In this document: positions 33,556 to 36,696 of the stretch, piece after piece
Numbering within the stretch: the first letter of the stretch is position 1
How the letters are laid out: the number at the start of each line of letters is the position of its first letter
Notes under the pieces: generated by a model
Seen by the model: only the letters and a program-made list of their open reading frames with translations
Told to the model about the DNA's origin: nothing
The model's database searches: none
Source of the DNA: an uncultured Cellvibrio sp.
GTDB lineage: Bacteria; Pseudomonadota; Gammaproteobacteria; Pseudomonadales; Cellvibrionaceae
Reading direction: 5' to 3'
Assembly (NCBI GenBank): GCA_903858205.1
Contig: CAIOHY010000531.1
Span: forward strand, 1-36,696
Length of the DNA stretch: 36,696 bases
Position numbers and translations under genes: made by a program

Positions 33556-34591
33556 ATGAAAAAAAATGAAAACAAAATCCGTGTTTTAATTGATACCGAT
33601 GCCGACTTTGATGATTACATGGCGATGCTGTACTTACTCAAGCATCCCGCTATCGATGTTACCGGCATTACTGTTACGGGTACCGGTGATGTTCATTTAA
33701 CGCCAGGAGTAAGCAATGTCAGCAATATGTTGACACTGCTGGACAATTCCGACGCATTAAAATTCCGGTAGCACGCGGCGCAAAAGCGCCAATGATTTAT
33801 AGCAACACCTTCCCCGGTGATGCCCGAGAAGCGGCAAATGTTCATTACGACGCTCCCTTCCCAGCAAAAAACCCCAACGCCACTCTGGATGATGCGCAAG
33901 CTTTTTTGCGCGATTACTTTATTAATAGCAACCTACCAACAACACTTTTGTGTATTGGTGGCGGATCTAATTGGGGGCGGCTGTTTGATTCTGCCAAAAC
34001 CGATCCGGAATTACGCGCAGCACTGGATAAAAATCTGAAACACATTGTGATGATGGGAGGAAACCTGTTACCGGAATTTGTAACACCGGGCGCTGAAGGC
34101 AATATCCAACCCACACTACAACCCAATCCTTACTACACCAACAAAGCTGCCGAGTGGAATATTTTTGTGGATGTTCGCGGCGCGCAGGAAATTTTTGCCA
34201 GCGGCATTCCCATCACTCTGGTTGCATTAAATGCAACATCGCAAGTGCCTATCACCCAAGAATTTGTCGCTTAGCTTGCAACGATTAATAATCCTGTCGC
34301 AACATTTCTCACACAAGTGTTAGAAAGCAGCACTATCAAAGATGGCATTGGCGCTTATCTCGATTTTTGGGACCCGCTTGCCGCTTGCCGCTTGCCGCTT
34401 GCGTAATTACCAACCCTGAACTCGTAACTACGCAATCATTTTCCATTCGTGTCGAACAAGAACTCGATGAAGAAAATGATAAATCCGGCATGATCATCGT
34501 CGATCAAAAAAATGGTTATCCGGTACAAGTCGCATTGACCGCGAATGCCAGTGCGGTGTACAGCACTTTTCTGGAAATAATTACCAACTAA
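33556..34591 (+). pseudogene. nucleoside hydrolase (IunH-like) pseudogene
   Basis: The remains of a full-length inosine/uridine-preferring nucleoside hydrolase can be read across three pieces. Piece 1 (33556-33768) holds the calcium-binding motif IDTDADFDDYMAMLYLL and breaks at a one-base frameshift near 33765. Piece 2 (from there to 34274) holds IPVARGAKAPMIY, LCIGGGSNWGR, IVMMGGNLLPEF and an active-site-like VDVRGAQEIFASGIPITLVALNATSQV. It ends at an in-frame TAG (34272-34274), after which the same frame continues as LATINNPVATFLTQVLESST. Piece 3 is shifted by extra heptamer copies at 34374, then continues CVITNPELVTTQSFSIRVEQ to 34591. The original protein would have been about 340 residues. 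Three separate lesions make a sequencing error an unlikely full explanation. Confidence 0.88.
34374..34401. repeat. four tandem CCGCTTG heptamers inside the nucleoside hydrolase pseudogene
   Basis: CCGCTTG is repeated four times without gap. With two copies fewer (14 bases), the reading frame WDPLAACVITNPEL would be continuous, so the expansion causes the shift. Because 7 is not a multiple of 3, any gain or loss of a unit changes frame, as in phase-variable tracts. Confidence 0.9.
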
Positions 34592-34663
34592 AGACATTCG
34601 CTTTCCATTTATTTATTTCTAATTCATATTTTTCACTCCACATTTTTTAATCAGGATTTTGTT

Positions 34664-36028
34664 ATGAAACGAGCACTCTTTGCTATTGCCTGCAGTATTG
34701 CAGCCAGTGGTGCACTTGCACAAAGCGCCAAAACCGAAGCCTATCGCAACGCGGCTGTACCTGCGCCAGCTAGCTGGCAAGGGCCAACATTTAAATTGAG
34801 TCACGATTATCCGCAAACAAAACCACAAGCGTGCAGTGTTACTGAATGCCCCTGGCTGGGAATACCCTTGCCAACCAAAACCAACTTTACCGATGCGGGA
34901 ATTCCCGTGTGGAAAGACGGCGGTGTTTACGACAATTACATTAACGCTATTCTCGATTATGTAAAAAAAGGCCAGACAACGGATTTAAATAATCAGGAAG
35001 GACTTAAAGTACAAGTGAATGGAAAGACAGAATGGTTCCATATTCCCTGGATGGCATTTGATAAGCACACCGGGCGCGAATTTGTTCATGGCTTAACTAA
35101 TGAACGTACCGCCGTTATCAGCGATTTTTACGGCCAAGACCGTTTGGGCGTGCATTCATTGGTCGGCGCAACACCCGGCAATGAACAAGGTTTTGAAACC
35201 TGGGCGGTAGGTATGTACAACAGTTACGGCGGTTACACAGTTGGCCAAAGCTGGAGCAAAAAAGGCACACCAAATATTGACACTATCAACGGAATTAAAG
35301 CCTTGAAAGGCATGCCTTTTATGCAAGGTACGGTGGTGGTTAAATTTTTATTTACCACTGCAACACCGGAAGAAGTGTCTTATTTAAAAGGCAGCCCGGA
35401 ATGGCAAGCCGATCGCCATCTTGAAGTCGATAATAAATTTCAATGCAAACGCGAAGTACAAACCGTTCGACTGGTGCAAGTGAATGTCGCTGTTGTTGAT
35501 GAGCGCTCACCCAGTCGCTGGGTTTACGGCACCTTTGCCTATCTCGATGGCAAAGGCAAAACCGTGTGGGACAATTTAAAACCGGTGGGATTGCAATGGG
35601 GTATGGACTCCTGGACTTTCCCTGCAGTGCCACAAGCAGAATCAATTCCTGCGCGTCAAAGTGTGCTGAACAAATCCATCAGCGCGTTTGAGCACTATGG
35701 TTGCAACGGTCGTCTTGCAGGTCCGGTGGATAACAAACTCAGTTCATGCCTCTCTTGTCATGGCGGTGCTTTCGCCAATACCGCTGGTTACACTTTTGCT
35801 GAAGGTGCCTACGGACCACCAGTGTTTGGATTTGAAGGTTTATGTACGCAATACAGTCAGGACAACGCCGAATATTTTCAAACCATTCAATTCCCGCAAG
35901 CTTACACCGGCGGTAATTATCCCGATGCGATGAATATGGATACCTCTCTGCAAATGCAAATCGCCATGCAGGAATGGGCATTGTTTAAACAAAACGGCAC
36001 AGCCGCTGCAGCTTGCGAGGTGAAATAA
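34664..36028 (+). CDS. exported protein with single c-type haem site
   Basis: The 454-residue protein has a Sec signal peptide (MKRALFAIACSIAASGALA, cleavage about residue 19-20). One CxxCH haem-binding motif lies late in the chain (SCLSCHGGAF, about residue 365). The bulk (residues 60-340) is a mixed region rich in Trp/Tyr with EWFHIPWMAFD, GREFVHGLTNER and WVYGTFAYLDGKG, and I do not recognise its family. Similar exported haem proteins occur in pairs with a second exported protein, as here, with a one-base TAATG overlap. It is intact, unlike its two neighbours. A periplasmic redox or sensory role is possible. Confidence 0.75.
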   Translation: MKRALFAIACSIAASGALAQSAKTEAYRNAAVPAPASWQGPTFKLSHDYPQTKPQACSVTECPWLGIPLPTKTNFTDAGIPVWKDGGVYDNYINAILDYVKKGQTTDLNNQEGLKVQVNGKTEWFHIPWMAFDKHTGREFVHGLTNERTAVISDFYGQDRLGVHSLVGATPGNEQGFETWAVGMYNSYGGYTVGQSWSKKGTPNIDTINGIKALKGMPFMQGTVVVKFLFTTATPEEVSYLKGSPEWQADRHLEVDNKFQCKREVQTVRLVQVNVAVVDERSPSRWVYGTFAYLDGKGKTVWDNLKPVGLQWGMDSWTFPAVPQAESIPARQSVLNKSISAFEHYGCNGRLAGPVDNKLSSCLSCHGGAFANTAGYTFAEGAYGPPVFGFEGLCTQYSQDNAEYFQTIQFPQAYTGGNYPDAMNMDTSLQMQIAMQEWALFKQNGTAAAACEVK

Positions 36029-36696
36029 TGAAAAAATTTATTATCGCCTCATGTTTATTTGCGGCAACCGGTTCCACTGCATTTGCAGCAGAGAATTTAT
36101 ACAAAGATCTTAAACCGGTAATCAGTGGCCAACATCTCAATGAAGTTCCACCACAACCGTTTGCAGCGTCGGGCGTGGTAAAACGCCCCTACTTTGACTA
36201 CTTCAATTGGCAAAACTTTATTGCACTCATGTGGCCCAGCAAAGTAGGTTCTCACGGAGTCCCTTACAAGCCAAACGACAAAAGTGTATTCGGGAAATAT
36301 AACGCCGACCTGCTACCGGTATGGCTCGGATATAAACCGGCCTTTGACTTGTTCCCGCAAAACGGCACTAAACCTATCGCCTGGGAGAGAAATAATGGCA
36401 CAGCAGTTTGTCGCAATATAAAACCCGGCGACAAACGCGCAGTGTTAATTAGCGGCTCACAATTCACCTCTGTTGCCGATGAACTTGACCAGGCATTTGG
36501 CGGCCGCTGCCAGACCAGACCGGCATATTCACGCGCTATGAAGTGCGTATGAATAAAGTGGAGTACGATTATGTGCGAGACAACGGTTATTACAACAAAA
36601 GCAATTGGCCGAGCGATGGCGTTAATTTCCCCGCCGGTAACGGTAAAGACATTAGCGGTGTAATCGAAGTGAAGGCCGCATGGCGCGATTTGCGCA
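36028..36696 (+). pseudogene. exported protein, frameshifted (or sequence error), partial at right edge
   Basis: From the ATG at 36028 the frame encodes a signal peptide (MKKFIIASCLFAATGSTAFA) followed by YFDYFNWQNFIALMWPSKVG and WLGYKPAFDLFP. It stops at 36550-36552 in a non-family tail after FGGRCQTRPAYS. Shifting one base near 36506-36512 (GGCGGCCGCTG; one C appears to be missing) restores a continuous frame reading PLPDQTGIFTRYEVRMNKVE and on through GVIEVKAAWRDLR to the window edge. So there is a single-base deletion or a base-call error. The gene starts on the last base of the haem-protein stop codon and should be co-transcribed and functionally linked with it. The family is unknown to me, and the C-terminus lies outside the window. 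Confidence 0.7.

Overview
The window looks like chromosomal DNA of a moderate-GC Gram-negative gammaproteobacterium. Supporting features are LuxI/LuxR signalling, an MdtABC-type RND pump, EmrAB-type efflux, an OmpA porin and a PaiB-like protein. Gene style and neighbours suggest a Cellvibrionaceae/Cellvibrio-like soil or freshwater bacterium, but this is inference only. I saw no tRNA, rRNA, CRISPR array, transposase or integrase.

Region 1 (1-14695) is the most interesting part. It looks like a complete quorum-sensing-controlled small-molecule biosynthesis island. A LuxI synthase (12135-12719) heads a leftward operon with a DapF-like epimerase whose two catalytic cysteines are both serine, then a full-length acyl-CoA dehydrogenase (ACAD) and a short C-terminal-only ACAD. 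A LuxR receptor (13949-14695) converges on a degenerate RibD-like gene. A rightward operon (2600-7924) encodes a stand-alone condensation-type enzyme, a carrier protein, a stand-alone amino-acid adenylation enzyme and a second ACAD pair. Between the operons lie RidA and a short-chain dehydrogenase. A divergent EmrB/EmrA-type pump (1-2440) is the likely exporter. Three lux-box-like 20-mers (CTGT-N8-ACAG, or one base off) sit at 2544, 8555 and 12784, each in front of one of the transcription units, so the units can be read as one regulon. The simplest model is that an amino acid is adenylated, loaded on the carrier protein, desaturated by heteromeric ACADs, acylated or released by the condensation-type enzyme, and exported. 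I do not recognise the product.

Region 2 (15440-17619) holds a PaiB-like FMN-binding protein, an SRPBCC/AHSA1 protein and an exported DJ-1/PfpI-like protein that lacks the nucleophilic cysteine.

Region 3 (17778-24818) is a signalling and envelope region. It has a PAS histidine kinase that appears to have suffered an in-frame internal deletion, a REC-PAS response regulator, two paralogous Crp/Fnr regulators, an OmpA-type porin with two tandem OmpA C-terminal domains, a BON-domain gene remnant, two small membrane proteins and a VOC-family protein.

Region 4 (25071-32549) is an MdtABC-type tripartite RND operon (one adaptor, two inner-membrane pumps) with a nested inverted repeat between the two pump genes.

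Region 5 (32554-36696) has a VapBC toxin-antitoxin pair with a palindromic promoter, then decaying genes. These are a nucleoside-hydrolase pseudogene with a frameshift, a nonsense codon and a four-copy heptamer expansion; an intact exported mono-haem c-type protein; and a frameshifted exported protein running off the right edge.
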